NCBI GenBank assembly: GCA_027924585.1
Contig: BSBM01000386.1
Span: forward strand, 8,076,501-8,140,500
Source: Larix kaempferi
Taxonomy: Eukaryota; Streptophyta; Pinopsida; Pinales; Pinaceae
Length of the DNA: 64,000 nucleotides
Direction of reading: 5' to 3'
Shown: in pieces, positions 50,545-62,272 of the stretch
Position numbering within the stretch: position 1 is the first letter of the stretch
Layout: every line of letters starts with the position of its first letter
Program-made: the position numbers and the translations under genes
The notes under the pieces: model-generated
The model's database searches: none
What the model saw: only the letters and a program-made list of their open reading frames with translations
What the model was told of the DNA's origin: nothing

Positions 50545-52554
50545 GTTATTGGGACACATAGTCTGTAAGAAAGGATTGATGGTTGATCCATCGAAGATAG
50601 CGATCATAGTAAACCTCCCAACGCCTAATTTAGTTAAGCAGCTACGCACTACATTGGGACACACATGATATTATAGGAAATTTATTAAAGGATTTGCGCA
50701 GATAACCACGCATATGGAGAAACTATTGAAAAAAGAAGAGAAATACAATTGGATTGAAGATTTCCAAAAAGGATTAGACACACTGAAAGAGAAGATGGTT
50801 ATAACGCCTATTCTATTCTTTCCTGACTGGAACAAGCCATTTCATCTACATGTAGATGCTTCATCTATAACACTTGGCACTGTACTAGCACAACCGGGTG
50901 ATGGAGGCATCGACCATTCTATTGCATTTTCAAGTAGAAAGATATCTTCAACAAAAAAGAATTACACCATGACAGAGAGGGAAGGCTTAGATATGGTGTA
51001 TGCATTGCAAAAATTCATATACTATTTGCTAGGTTCGCATTTTTGCATGTTCACTGACCATTCAACTTTGAATTACTTGGTCAATAATCCAGTGTTAGGG
51101 GGAAGAATATGCATATGTCTCTTACTTTTTCAGGAATATGATTTGAGATCATAGTGAAACCAGGAAGATTGAAAGCAGGACCTGACCATCTTTCAAGAAT
51201 CGAGTCAGGTGAAGAACCTAATAATTTGGAGGATAACCTGCCAGATGTGTAGTTGTTTTCTATTCACATAGCAGATGACCACTTCAGAGAAATTGTATAA
51301 TTTCTCACTACAGGGTTAGCACCCACAGAAATTAATATGCAACATAAGAAACAATTATTGGTCAGATCAACTGATTTTACCCTGATTGCAGGAAAATTAT
51401 ACAAATTAGGACCATATGAAGTATTGCGTAGATGTGTACTGGAACATGAGAGAACCATTATACTTGTTGAAGCACATTCAGGAGTATCTGGAGGACATTA
51501 CATAGGGAAATCTACTGCATAGAAGATTTTGAGAGCAATACTATGGTGGCCTACCATAAATAAAGATTCAAAGGAATATTGTAGAAATTGCGATGTATGC
51601 CAGAGAACAAGGAAGCCATATCGTAGATATGAGATGCCATTGATGCCACAATTGACATTGCAAGCCTTTGATAAATGGGCTATTGAATTTGTGGGACCTA
51701 TTAACCCATAAGGGAAGAGAACTGGCTCGAGATACATTATTACAACTACAGATTACCTAACTAGATGGGAAGAAACAAAACCAATGAAGGACTGTAGCAC
51801 AGTTACCGCTACACAGTTTATTTTTGAGAACATCTTGACAAGGTTTGGATGTCCAAAGATTCTAATGAGTGATCAGGGAACCCATTTTTTGAATAAAACT
51901 ATTGACGCCTTGACAGAAGAATTTCATATATACCATCAAAAGAGTACACCATATCATCCACAAGCTAATGGCACTGTAGAAGCCTTTAACAAAGTGTTGG
52001 AAAATGCATTAACCAAGGTATGCAATACAAATAGGGATGATTGGGATATTAGAATACCAGCAATATTGTGGAAATATAGGACAACTTGTTAAAATTTGAC
52101 AGACCATACACCTTTCAGGTTAGCATATGGACATGAAGCTATCATGCCCATGGAATGCATAGTACCAAGCTTGAGAATTGCAGCATTTACAGATATGGCT
52201 GATGTTGAGACAATGGATGAAAGACTACTACAGTTAATTGGATTGGAGGAAGACCGCTTCATTGCAGGATTTCACCAAAAAGTGCAGAAAGATAGAGAAA
52301 AAGTATGGCATGATAGACACATGAAGCACAAATTAATCCAGGTAGGAGACCTTGTCCTCCTTTATGATAACAAATTTATAAAATTTCTCGGAAAATTAAA
52401 AATGCATTGGTTAGGACCATACATTGTCAAGCATGTTACTAATGGTGGCGCAGTTCAGTTAACCACATTATTTGGAAAAAAATTGCAAGGACTTGTTAAT
52501 GGGAGTAGAATAAAGCCTTACAGGGATGGCCCTACTCCTATAGGAATAATTTAA
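50545..52554 (+). pseudogene. pol: RT end, RNase H and integrase of element C, right part after B1
   Basis: Picks up RT exactly where 21764 breaks off (LGHIVC-type sequence). RNase H follows ([35 protein letters not shown]). Integrase: HSGVSGGHYIGK and CRNCDVCQRT zinc finger; core WAIEF, where the first catalytic Asp is now Glu (about 51688), [10 protein letters not shown] and [14 protein letters not shown] tail to 52554 without the stop seen in A. Stops at 51250 (TAG for CAG in A), 51295 (TAA), 51520 (TAG for CAA in A) and 52090 (TAA), plus a shift near 51140. The last 152 codons (52096-52554) are unbroken. Confidence 0.88.
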
Positions 52555-53115
52555 GCAATGCAAGAGTGTTTAAGTGTCAAGTGCAGTTGAATTTGGACAC
52601 TAAAACAAGGAAGAGAGTCTGCACACAATAATTTTGTTAGAATGCGAATTTTACAAGATCTGAAGATGTGCTACGAAGCACACATAGCAAGTCAAAGTTG
52701 TGAATTTCAGTCAAAGGAAGAGGGTAGTGTTACGAAGTTACATCAACAGAAGGAAATGCAAAGTGAACCTCGCCACTTACCTAACCGCCAACAAGGCTGG
52801 AGAAACTAGCTGTTACAATTTTGGTCAAAAACTAGCCGTTATACAGAACTTTTGGGAAACCAGATTTTCCTGCGTTAAAGCATATTTGTCCGTTGAAGAC
52901 ACATTTAACGAAAGGAAAGGACCAAGATATAAGAAATATTTGGATAACAGACATAACATTTAATGTTAACTTACCCATATTTGGGCACGTCTTAGTGAAG
53001 CTGTGGCTATAAATAGTAAAGATCGCATAGTTACTGGTTTTACCATGACTTTTAATTTTTACTGCGAGTAATTTCTGAGTTTTTACTAGTTGAGAACAGA
53101 GCAGTCCGACAGTTT
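52555..53115 (+). other. Spacer between pol and ORF3, element C
   Basis: Non-coding, AT-richer than its neighbours; the 87-codon frame at 52700-52963 has no partner in element A. It corresponds to 7976-8724 of A but is shorter. Confidence 0.5.
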
Positions 53116-54600
53116 ATGTCTGAGCAAGAAATCCTATAGGATCTATTAAGAGAATTCCATCAGTCTAGACTAGAAGGAATTATGAAGACCCCAGTGAAGA
53201 AAACAGTGCCAGAGAAAGGTGGGACTTCTAGAGCCTCACCGCGGCACACACCAGAGCATAAACAAAAATATAAGAAAAAAGCTACAGAATCAGAGAAGCC
53301 GAAGACTGCATAAAGTCCGAAAGCATTTCCTATAGAGAAACCTCATCAGAGACCAATTATGCTGATAGCCGAGTACATCCCGCCGTGAAGAGATGATACT
53401 CCAATGGTCATACTGAAAAAAGAATACACAATACGATATCCCATTGCCGCCGATGTCAACTCATGTTCTAGAGAAGGAGAATTTGCTAGGCAAGATTCCA
53501 TAATACAAGTTCTCAGATCATGATTTGCTGCACGAAACGAAGTACCCACCGTTTCAGCTGGATCAGTATATGTGCAGACATTATGATGACACCACCAAGC
53601 AAATGAAAATTCAAGCGCAAGATTGGATTGCGCCGTTGCAGTCCTTAGGATTGTTGAATTTACTTCGAATTCCACATTTTGACCGAAGTCCAGAGTTCAC
53701 CGCAGTTGTGCGGACATTACTGTCATGTTGTCACCAAGGCTACTTGTGGTTAGACCGCAAGATTGATATCAAAATTGACCTTATCTACAGGATTACACAC
53801 TTAAGCAAATGAGGCACTGAACCTGCAACAAAGTTCGTAGTCAAGAACAAAGATAAAGAACTTTTAAGGAGGATGAAAAGCAATTTCGACTTGGTAAAAG
53901 GAACCCGTTGCTATCAAGCAAATCAAATTAAGGATATTTCCATGAGGTTCATGGTTCAGTTGCTCGCAGGAAAAGTACTAAGGAAATGCAGATTGACAGA
54001 AGTGCCGTCCGCTGCGATCTCCTTGGCTGATAAGGCTAAGGATGGATTGCAATTCAATTGGGAGAACTACCTTTTGAATGAATTATTAGATGATGTAGAA
54101 TATGCGCAAGACAATGACTATCAGTTTCATTATAGCTGTCTTATAGTCTTGATCGCATTTGTGGGTTGGAAAGAGCCAAAACACCAACAAAATGTACCAG
54201 TGTTTGCTAGAGATTTCCGTGGACCAAGATATGCGAACATGCGGAGCAATTCGAAGCCAGACAGACAAAGGGTGAACAACATGCAGTTGTACACATTCTA
54301 TGAGAAACTATGCAAAGTAATCAGGCGTACTTCATGCATTTCGAAGGGAATAATGACAACATACATCCGCAAGATGAGATTTAAAGCGGGCCTTCACTTT
54401 ATCGCTTACAACCTAGAGAACCATATAACCCAGAATGGTATGAGGGTCAATATCAGTTGGATGAGAAGAACATTGACCTCATCATTGAAGATTGGCCGCC
54501 CGAATGGAAAATCGATTCACTAGAGACATTGATCACGACATCTGAGGAAAGCATCAATGAAACAGACAACCCGGAGTAAGATCAAGAACAAGAGCAACAG
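53116..54600 (+). pseudogene. ORF3 globular domain remnant, element C
   Basis: ATG 53116 aligns with the ORF3 start of A (MSEQEIL against MTENLST). TAG follows at 53137. The domain is best preserved at 53525-53812 (LLNLLRIPHFDRSPEF, LLSCCHQGYLWLDRKID) and 53873-54250 (KGTRCY, FNWENYLLNELLDD, FHYSCLIVLIAFVGWKEP), matching A block by block. Stops and shifts separate the pieces. Conservation between two diverged elements shows ORF3 is a true component of the family. Confidence 0.78.
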
Positions 54601-55994
54601 ACTTGAGACCTGCTAGAAGGAGATAAGAGGAAAAATCCTGACACAGATGTGTTAGAAGGATCGAAGAGGAAGAAGCAGAAAGCAAGTAAGACTCCGCTTG
54701 AAACGTAATTGCATGAAGATGACTAGGACTGCATCGCAGCCAGAGTCCACGAGCATATTGAAGAAATGCTCGCAATGAAATACAGTTGGCAAGAGAAACT
54801 CCAAGCAAGCATGATAGAGAGCATCGCAGAACTGAAGATCATGGTAGTAAGGGTAGAGCAAGTCCAGAGAGACTTAATCAGGGAATCAGACTCCGAAGAC
54901 AAATAAAAGGATTCAAGATGAAGAAAAATAAAGCGCATGCACTCACAATGCGACCTCGGTTAGTCCACATAGAGCCAACGAACGTGATATTTTCGTCTAA
55001 TGAAATCACTGAAGGTGCGAAGCAACTCACATATTTGGATATCAATGTGGGAATGTTACCCATTGAACGACTACATGATCTACACTTGCAAGTGGTAGAA
55101 GAAATCAAGGACAAAGATATGATTTCCTACAACCAACATCTCAAGTTAGAATAAAGTTATAAAGAATTGGGGAATGAATGCAAAGAAAAAAGAAATGAGC
55201 TAGCAAATGCTCATGAGAAGCAGAAAAAGCTAAAGAAGGCTGTAGCAAAAATTTGTGCAAAGATCCCAGATTGCGAAGAAGAATTGGAAGTGGAAGCAAG
55301 CATTGTTAAAATTGGTGCTACAGTAGACAATCTCAAAGCAAAAATGGAATATATGGAGATTGGTTACAAAGAAAAGATTGCTGACTTAGAGTCAAGGCAA
55401 CAACATGGAACTCCGCCAGAAGTGAAAGAAGAAAGGGCTGAAGAATTGAAGACTTCAACAGAGAACATCTCCGCAAAAGTTGCGAGGTGTCAAGACTTGT
55501 TTGACGAAGTGACTAAGTCATGGGCCATGTTGCAGGAAGACCCAGACTTACAAAAAATTCAGGATGAAGTCCAGAAAAAGCAAAAGGACCTTGAAACAGT
55601 GAACACGACTATGAAGGATTTTACGCCAAGGAAAATAATATAGAAGTTCACAGAGACGAAGGAACTTCAGAAAGTGTTGAAGGCATTAAGAGCAAAGGAA
55701 GCCAAAATTTCAGCGAAGTTGGAACCTATGCAAGAAGAGGCATTGGAACTCTCTGAGGAGGTAGAGGAGAAGCTGCAAGAGATTCTAATAATAGAGAGAA
55801 CAATAAAGGACCAAATGCAAGAACCTATCTACATGATGTTTCTCAACACAGTGAAAGAATTTGAGCAAGAGACTAAGGAGGCCGTTGCGAAGTTGAGCGA
55901 AACATACTAAGAATTTGCAGCAAAGATGAGCACCCCAAGTACTGCGAAGCCAAAGAAGCCTAGTGTAAGTGACTCGGGGATGAGCCACAAGTAA
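54601..55994 (+). pseudogene. ORF3 coiled-coil remnant, element C
   Basis: Several open stretches (54786-55154, 55167-55643, 55674-55910) rich in Glu, Lys, Ala and Leu with heptad-like pattern, equivalent to 10591-11448 of A. DINVGMLPIERLHDLH near 55040 matches LSLIPIETLQLVHEK in A. A TAA at 55152-55154 and other stops interrupt it. The end SDSGMSHK and TAA 55992-55994 resemble GSRASHK and stop of A, so the C-terminus is conserved. Confidence 0.7.
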
Positions 55995-56006
55995 GTGTTA
56001 GGGGAT
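55969..56006 (+). other. Hairpin remnant and polypurine tract of element C
   Basis: GTGACTCG GGGA TGAGCCAC matches the 8-bp hairpin of A with two weakened pairs; gttaggggat then abuts the 3' LTR at 56007. Confidence 0.45.
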
Positions 56007-56448
56007 TGTTGGGAGAATTCCAAGTAAAGCAAGTTTTTGAAACAAAGTACAGTTAGGCAAGGCCTAACTTTGACCAATTTTGGAGATAAGAGACTCCACA
56101 ATTCCCGGGCAGAGGGTATGGAGCGAAGTACAATCGACATGAAATGAACTTGTCTCCTTAGTAAAGGCGAAGTACTAAGGATAACCAAAGGTGGTTGAAG
56201 CCGTTAAAAACCAAGTGATGACCTGATTGCTACAGGAGCAGAAAGTAAAGAATAAGAATGGTGTAAAGGACACGCCACTTCAGAAGTAAAAAATTCTCCT
56301 GTCAGAGAAGTGTCAGAGTCAGAAGAAGCGACGTTGAAGGGACAATGAAGTAAAAGATATGCGTGGTCTATAGGAGAACCACAAGGTTTTTTGGTTTAAG
56401 GGTACTATGGGGGTTGGCCCGTAGTTATTGTAATATGTGACCTTCAGG

Positions 56449-56473
56449 CACACACACACACACACACACACAC
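56449..56473 (+). repeat. (CA)n microsatellite in element C 3' LTR
   Basis: 25 bp of cacaca between ttcagg and gggta. The 5' LTR has atatat at the same place. Confidence 0.95.
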
Positions 56474-56583
56474 GGGTATTTTTGTATAAGGAAGGGTTGT
56501 TGGTATTTTGTTCAGACAACCAATTGTTGTAATTGTTTTGGATTGTAGATTTAGACTAAGAGAGAACAAACTCTACAACTGAG

Positions 56584-57288
56584 TGTTCGGATATCCACAT
56601 CATCATTTTCAGGACCTTGCATGCAATTAGGGTTTGCATGCATTTTGCATGCAGCCCAGTCACCATGTGATTCCTCCAACACCTTACCCACCTTATTCTA
56701 GCACCCGAGAGCCACTTACTTCAGAGTTTTAGCCCTCCTAGTCAGGAAGGCGCCCACTTCTCACCTATTTCCAGAGAAGGGCGCACTTCTTCACCTACCA
56801 CCTCAGTTTACACTCAGTTAGCTCCGATTCTCTCTGATTTGGGGCTAGTTTCACTCCCGATTGACTGTTTCACTCCGTTGGACCTCCAGATTGACTAGAT
56901 GACTTGTTCTGACTTCAGTTAATCCTCCCATGCGCCCTACACCGAGTCTCCTTCCCTATATTAGTGCTACACACTTCAGTTACACATGACACACTCAGTT
57001 AGACTCAACTTGACACCTGGATGACTGGTTCTTGTGCATTGATGACCACCACTGATTGATGATGAGGACTCCTAGTTGGAGTCAAGCTACTCCATTCAGT
57101 GATTCGAATGACCTTCTTAGTCAATTCGAATTTCTCACTCACATTGTCAGATTATTGTATTGTAATTATTCACCTTATTGGGATATTGAGCACTGTGCAT
57201 GTTTTACACAGTTTTACACCATATTTTCTATGTTCATCTATTGTGATTGATTTACTTGTTCATTAGATCTGTTGTGACTAATTTTACA
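56584..57288 (+). repeat. 5' LTR of the copia-like element
   Basis: 705 bp, ends directly at TGGTATCAGAGC. Contains the gggtttgcatgcat and cactcagtta motifs shared with the solo LTR at 15777-16547. Confidence 0.93.
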
Positions 57289-57300
57289 TGGTATCAGAGC
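57289..57300 (+). other. Primer-binding site, initiator tRNA-Met type
   Basis: TGGTATCAGAGC, the standard plant copia primer site, starts at the first base after the LTR. Confidence 0.92.
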
Positions 57301-57498
57301 CATGGCAGGGACAAGATCTCTTTTATGCAGGTGTTCTACATGAAGATTGAGTGAATTTCTCACCAATATATTTCAGCAGCAGCATGCAAAAATCTCATGT
57401 GCATTCACTCATGTTCATGCAAGGCTGAAAACATAGTGTTTGTTTGTGTGTGATTTGCAGGTTTCTTACTTCCTCCATGTGCATTCGCTAATGCAAAG

Positions 57499-58533
57499 AT
57501 GGAGACTTCTTCTTCACAAAATATTCTTACTCCATTCAACTATGATGAATGGAAACCAAAGATGATTGCATTCTTGAAGAGACAATGTCTTTTTGATATG
57601 TGCATTGGTAATACAAGAGATTTTGATTCCGATGAAGAGGAGAATGATTGGCTCAATGATTGTGACAGAGATTTTGGAGCAATGTGTCTTGCTATGTCTC
57701 CTTGTATGTGCTACCTCAGTAATACTGCTGAAAATCCAAGTGATCTATGGGTCCAACTTGACAGAGAATTTGGAAAGCAGGAAGAAGAGGATCATGCTAG
57801 CCTTTTGGAGAACAAGCCCAGTGAGATCTCCTTATGTGCTCTCTCCGATTATGTCTTGGCCTCATCCATTGTTCAAGATGAAGAAGAAACTGGAGATTCA
57901 ACACTCATTCTCTCAAAGTCTTCTATTTTGAATTCTGAGCAAGATAAACAAGCTCACACTCTAGATTCTGAAGAGGTTCTTGAATCCTCTCTTTCACATG
58001 AGTTTGCTGGTATGCAGAATAATGATCTACTTGAAGTTTTGGAGGTAAAATCTGATTTTGGAGGTGAAGAATTCGCCCTCCTTGATTGCATGCCTCCTAT
58101 AGACTTATGTTCTATCATTTGCAAAGTTTCTCAGATTTTTACGGAAGATGAAGAGCACTACCATTCGCTTGAGTTCAATTCTCATGCACTTTTTGCTGAT
58201 TTTGGTTTTGATCTCACCCCTGTTGGTTCAAAGGAGATCTCAAGAAACCATTTGTCAAATATTGGAGCTGATTTAACTTCCACTGATAAGAAGTTCAAGT
58301 TTCAAGATCTATTTGATCCGATTGGAGCTATTCCTACCTCACTTGGTTCGAATCACAGGTTCCAGAATCATCCTCATATTTTCAGATTTGTTCTCACCAT
58401 TTTCGGTATGAAGAGCAAGTTCATAAAGTCTCCACATTCGCTTGCATCCACTGATGGAGAATTCAAGCACATGTTTTTGGAGCATGATCCATTTACTCCC
58501 AAGAGTAAGATACCTCCAGACATATCTACTTGA
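57499..58533 (+). CDS. gag: Short copia-type Gag-like protein (344 aa)
   Basis: Intact frame. The first 100 residues resemble the N-terminus of copia Gag (FNYDEWKPKMIAFLKRQ, then CIG and LWVQLDREFG). After that the protein is acidic and Ser/Leu-rich with imperfect internal similarity (LGSNHRFQNH, LASTDGEFKH and STDKKFKFQD blocks) and no zinc knuckle. It is too short for full Gag and lacks pol. In function it can at best give a Gag fragment; particle, RT and integrase would come from a partner. An open frame in an element with clearly diverged LTRs is mild evidence for selection. Confidence 0.7.
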   Translation: METSSSQNILTPFNYDEWKPKMIAFLKRQCLFDMCIGNTRDFDSDEEENDWLNDCDRDFGAMCLAMSPCMCYLSNTAENPSDLWVQLDREFGKQEEEDHASLLENKPSEISLCALSDYVLASSIVQDEEETGDSTLILSKSSILNSEQDKQAHTLDSEEVLESSLSHEFAGMQNNDLLEVLEVKSDFGGEEFALLDCMPPIDLCSIICKVSQIFTEDEEHYHSLEFNSHALFADFGFDLTPVGSKEISRNHLSNIGADLTSTDKKFKFQDLFDPIGAIPTSLGSNHRFQNHPHIFRFVLTIFGMKSKFIKSPHSLASTDGEFKHMFLEHDPFTPKSKIPPDIST

Positions 58534-58733
58534 TTTTGGAGCAATTAAATCTTTTGGTGTGCTACAGTCTATTTTGTGTGGGGGGGTATTTTTTCCATGA
58601 GGTTTTACCCATTTCCTTGGTTTATTGACTGTTATTAGTTTGGATTATTATTGTATTGGGGTGACCTTTGGTCTTAGTAACCAGGGCCCTACATTATTTT
58701 TTTTTGCACATCATAATCTAGCTTGAGGGGGGG

Positions 58734-59459
58734 TGTTCGGATATCCACATCATCATTTTCAGGACCTTGCATGCAATTAGGGTTTGCATGCAAATTCTAG
58801 GGTTTGCATGCATTTTGCATGCAGCCCAGTCACCATGTGATGCCTCCAGCACCTTACCCACCTTATTCTAGCACCCGGTAGCCACTTACTTCAGATTTTT
58901 ATCCCTCCTAGTCAGGAAGGAACCCACTTCTCACCTACTTCCAGAGAAGGGCACACTTCTTCGCCTACCACCTCAGTTTACACTCAGTTAGCTCCGATTC
59001 TCCCTGATTTGGGGCTAGTTTCACTCCCGACTGACTGTTTCACTCCGTTGGACCTCCAGATTGACTAGATGACTTGTTCTGACTTCAGTTAAGCCTCCCA
59101 TGCGCCCTCCACTGAGTCTCCTTCCCTATATCAGTGCTACACACTTCAGTTACACATGACACACTCAGTTAGACTCAGCTTGACACCTGTATGACTGGTT
59201 CTTGTGCATTGATGACCACCACTGATTCATGATGAGGACTCCTAGTTGGAGTCAAGCTACTCTATTCAATGATTCGAATGACCTTCTTAGTCAATTCGAA
59301 TTGCTCACTCACATTGTCATATTATTGTATTGTAATTATTCACCCTTATTGGGATATTGAGCACTGTGCATGTTTTACACAGTTTTACACCATATTTTCT
59401 ATGTTCATCTATTGTGATTGATTTACTTGTTCATTAGATCTGCTTTGACTAATTTTACA
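58734..59459 (+). repeat. 3' LTR of the copia-like element
   Basis: 726 bp, 21 bp longer than the 5' copy mainly through one extra gggtttgcatgcaaattcta unit; otherwise about 96 percent alike by eye. Confidence 0.93.
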
Positions 59460-60050
59460 CTGAGTGCTTAGAGATATGATTGTAGAGAAGAGTCTGTAGC
59501 TGTGTGTGCAGACTGGAACTGTTACCCTTCCAAGTAATATAATAATAGTTCATGTGGATGTAGCTCTCGTTTGGTGGGTGAACCATGTAAATTTGTGTGT
59601 TATGTGTGAGTTTATGGCATGCTTTGAGTTCATGTTCTTATATGTTTATGTATTTTCTTTCATGTATATGAAAATGGGAATCATATGTTAAGTAATCGGA
59701 ACACATGTGTATGAATACTACGAAGTAACACTAAGTATGATGAATGTGTAGTTAACCAGTAAAGATAATAGTGATTCAACGCAGTTCTGTAGGATGTTGG
59801 TAACTGCGAAATGCGAAGTCATCTATTTATATAGTCATGTTACATATATGTTAAGAAGGGACATGTTGCAAGGCCGCATACCACATTCGCGCATCACCAA
59901 GGTTACAGAAACCTGACTCTGTAACCCCCCATACTTCGCTTCGGGTGAGACGTCAATCTGTTTACAAGTTGATGCCGAAAGGGCCAGTGAAAGGGGTTTT
60001 TTTGTGTCTACAATAATGGCCGAACCTGGGTCAGCCCAGGAAGACCAACA

Positions 60051-62272
60051 TAAATTCATATTGTTCAAAAACATTCTTTCTTCATGTTATTAGTGTACTC
60101 TATGGGAAACTAAATGGAATCTTAAAAAATGTATTTTCATTAAAAACATACTTGCTTTGATCATTGAAAAAATACTCCCACCAAACATAATCAATGACAT
60201 TGAAGTACTCATATGTATCTTTAGTAATATTTTTTTTTCCTCTTAATCATTTGAAAAATGCACATATCTATTATGTATTCTTGCATTATGGATTTTACTA
60301 ATTGATTGAAATAACAATAACTTCAATGCATATATTTGATGATCTAGGATGAATTTTAGATGAAAAACTTGATGAAGGCTTCCCTTGTGGACTAGTTGAA
60401 TACTGCATGCTACATATAAATTTTTTCCCATCAACCTTTTTGATATAAGGTTTAACATTGATAATGAAAGCTAATTCCATTAAGTTGTTTAATTCACTTT
60501 TCTTCATCATGTGATCCTGGGATAAATCTTCACATGTTAATAGTTTCTTTTGAAGTGTGAAAAATAAGCTAGGAGATTATGATTTTTTTTAGTTTTAATT
60601 AATAATCAAAAGCTCCCAAGTGACTGTAAAATCACTAAAAAAATTGATCAATATAGTCATGCTTGTTTCTAACAAGAAGGAAACCAATATTTACCTACTG
60701 AAAAATTTCTATTCAACAATCATGCTTAGATATTCAAACCCAACATTATTTTTTTCATGGCTAGTGTTCTAATGATATATATTAAACATTTGGAATATTT
60801 TCCAAACTAGTAAGCACATGATGAAGTACGATGATGTCAGATTTGCGGCATTGAAAATATATAACCAACATGTGAAGATGAATAAAGTTTTCCTCATTTT
60901 TTTTCTTTGGTGTATGGATAAAATGTGACAAAAATATCTTCTTTATTTCGAACTTTTTATTTTATTTTATTTCTTAATTTTAAATTTCAATTTATTTATT
61001 TATCCTAATCCATGGCATCAATTATTAAACCTATATACTTACCTAGCATCATAACACTTCTTTCAATATTTGTACAATTTTAGTTCTTCATTTGATTGTA
61101 AATTGCAATGTTCTTTCAGTATTTTAATAATGGAACCAACAAATAATATAAAATAAATAATATAAAATAAAAATATAGGTAATGAGTTCCATAATTGATA
61201 CCTATCCAATTATCGAAAAAAGTTATGTAAAGACGTGCCTCTTCCCAACCCTTCCATTTTATACTTCCATTTTATACCTTCTTTCATTTAGAGAAGCCCA
61301 TGTACTACAAACCCCTACCATTCACATCTTAGGAACAAAAACATCGTTTAATTCCTTTTTCTATACTCTAATATGCATATGTAATGAATTCACCTTTTCC
61401 TTCAATAATTTCATTATATTATTCATATAAGTTCTAGATTCATTGCATTGTGAAATTATTTGGGATATGCACCGTGTCTCTGTTTGACACACACTCTTCT
61501 CAACCATGTTCTAGAAGACATGCTACACATGTACATTATAACCCCTAATTGCATCATATTGAGAGGAAGGGCGTGAACCCTAACCTGTATTTTTTTCTTC
61601 ATGCACACATTATTAACCCTATGCGCTCGACTTTAAATGCGTGTTCTTTTGCGAAAATGACTTCGAACCCTAGTCTAGGCCATAAAATCTACGCGTCCCT
61701 TTGGTCACAGGACTCTTTGCTTGCCATTTTAACCAGTACAAATGTATCCTCGTAGGGAGGTTACTCAACCCTAAGCTCCTTTACCCGTTCTCAACGCATA
61801 TTTTTTTCTTAAAACCCTAGACGACGGATCCTTCTTCAGTAAAATTTTGTCTGAAATTTGGTTGAGACAATAGATCTTAAGTTTTCATTTAGCACGACCG
61901 GTCGAATCTGAGCAACCGGTCTCATGTCATTTTTCATGAAAGGGAGGCGTCACTCGACCCTATTTTGTTTACTCGATATCTGATGCGGCCATCTGCTCAA
62001 TAAAGATGCTAAACCTAGCTCATCGACGTTCTTCCAAATGCATGCATATTAGATAGGAATTTAAGTTCTGAATTATAATTTTGTATCATAGGTGGTTTTA
62101 TGAGAATGATGTTAACAAATTTGTTGCTAATATGAGTCTTTTGTCTTGTATTTTAGTTGCAATAGGTGATCTGATTAAGAAAAGGTGAAAATGTTCTATT
62201 AAGAGATAACATGTTCAATTTATTCATTGAATTCTTCATGTAATTATTCTTTTAGGTTAAATCTATCTAGTT
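60051..62272. other. AT-rich DNA right of element C, no recognised genes
   Basis: Long runs of A and T, short chance frames only. At 61440-61990 the base composition is more even, with several aaccctaa-type short motifs, but no frame or repeat boundary could be supported. Confidence 0.6.

Larger units (their letters stand above)
56584..59459 (+). mobile_element. Copia-like non-autonomous LTR element with a short gag only (2876 bp)
   Basis: LTRs 56584-57288 (705 bp) and 58734-59459 (726 bp), TGTTCGG to TTTTACA. Perfect CTGAG target duplication (56579-56583, 59460-59464). The primer site TGGTATCAGAGC (57289-57300) adjoins the 5' LTR and fits initiator tRNA-Met; the purine tract gcttgaggggggg (58721-58733) adjoins the 3' LTR. 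The interior holds a single 344-codon ORF. No protease, integrase or RT. The LTRs differ by some 25 substitutions by eye and a 20-bp indel (a second catgcaaattctagggtttg unit in the 3' copy). Confidence 0.93.
15025..60050 (+). mobile_element. Element C: old Ty3/gypsy element, relative of A, broken by nested insertions
   Basis: The 5' LTR (15025-16956) and 3' LTR (56007-60050) start TGTTGGG and end CCAACA. Without inserts they are about 1156 and 1163 bp and the whole element about 12.6 kb, close to element A. Order of parts is the same as in A: primer site, ORF1, gag, protease, RT (split), RNase H, integrase, ORF3. All frames carry stops and shifts. The bases outside the ends, gagat and taaat, do not form a target duplication, so the ends have mutated or the flanks were rearranged. 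Inserts: 15777-16547, 21765-50544 (with B2 inside) and 56584-59459. Confidence 0.9.
56007..60050 (+). repeat. 3' LTR of element C, interrupted by a copia-like element
   Basis: TGTTGGGAG to GACCAACA; 1163 bp once 56584-59459 and one CTGAG copy are removed. Holds a (CA)n microsatellite at 56449-56473 where the 5' LTR has (AT)n. Confidence 0.88.

Noticed and set aside
57499-58533. Host gene
   Set aside because: It is framed by LTRs, PBS, PPT and a target duplication, and its N-terminus is copia Gag-like.
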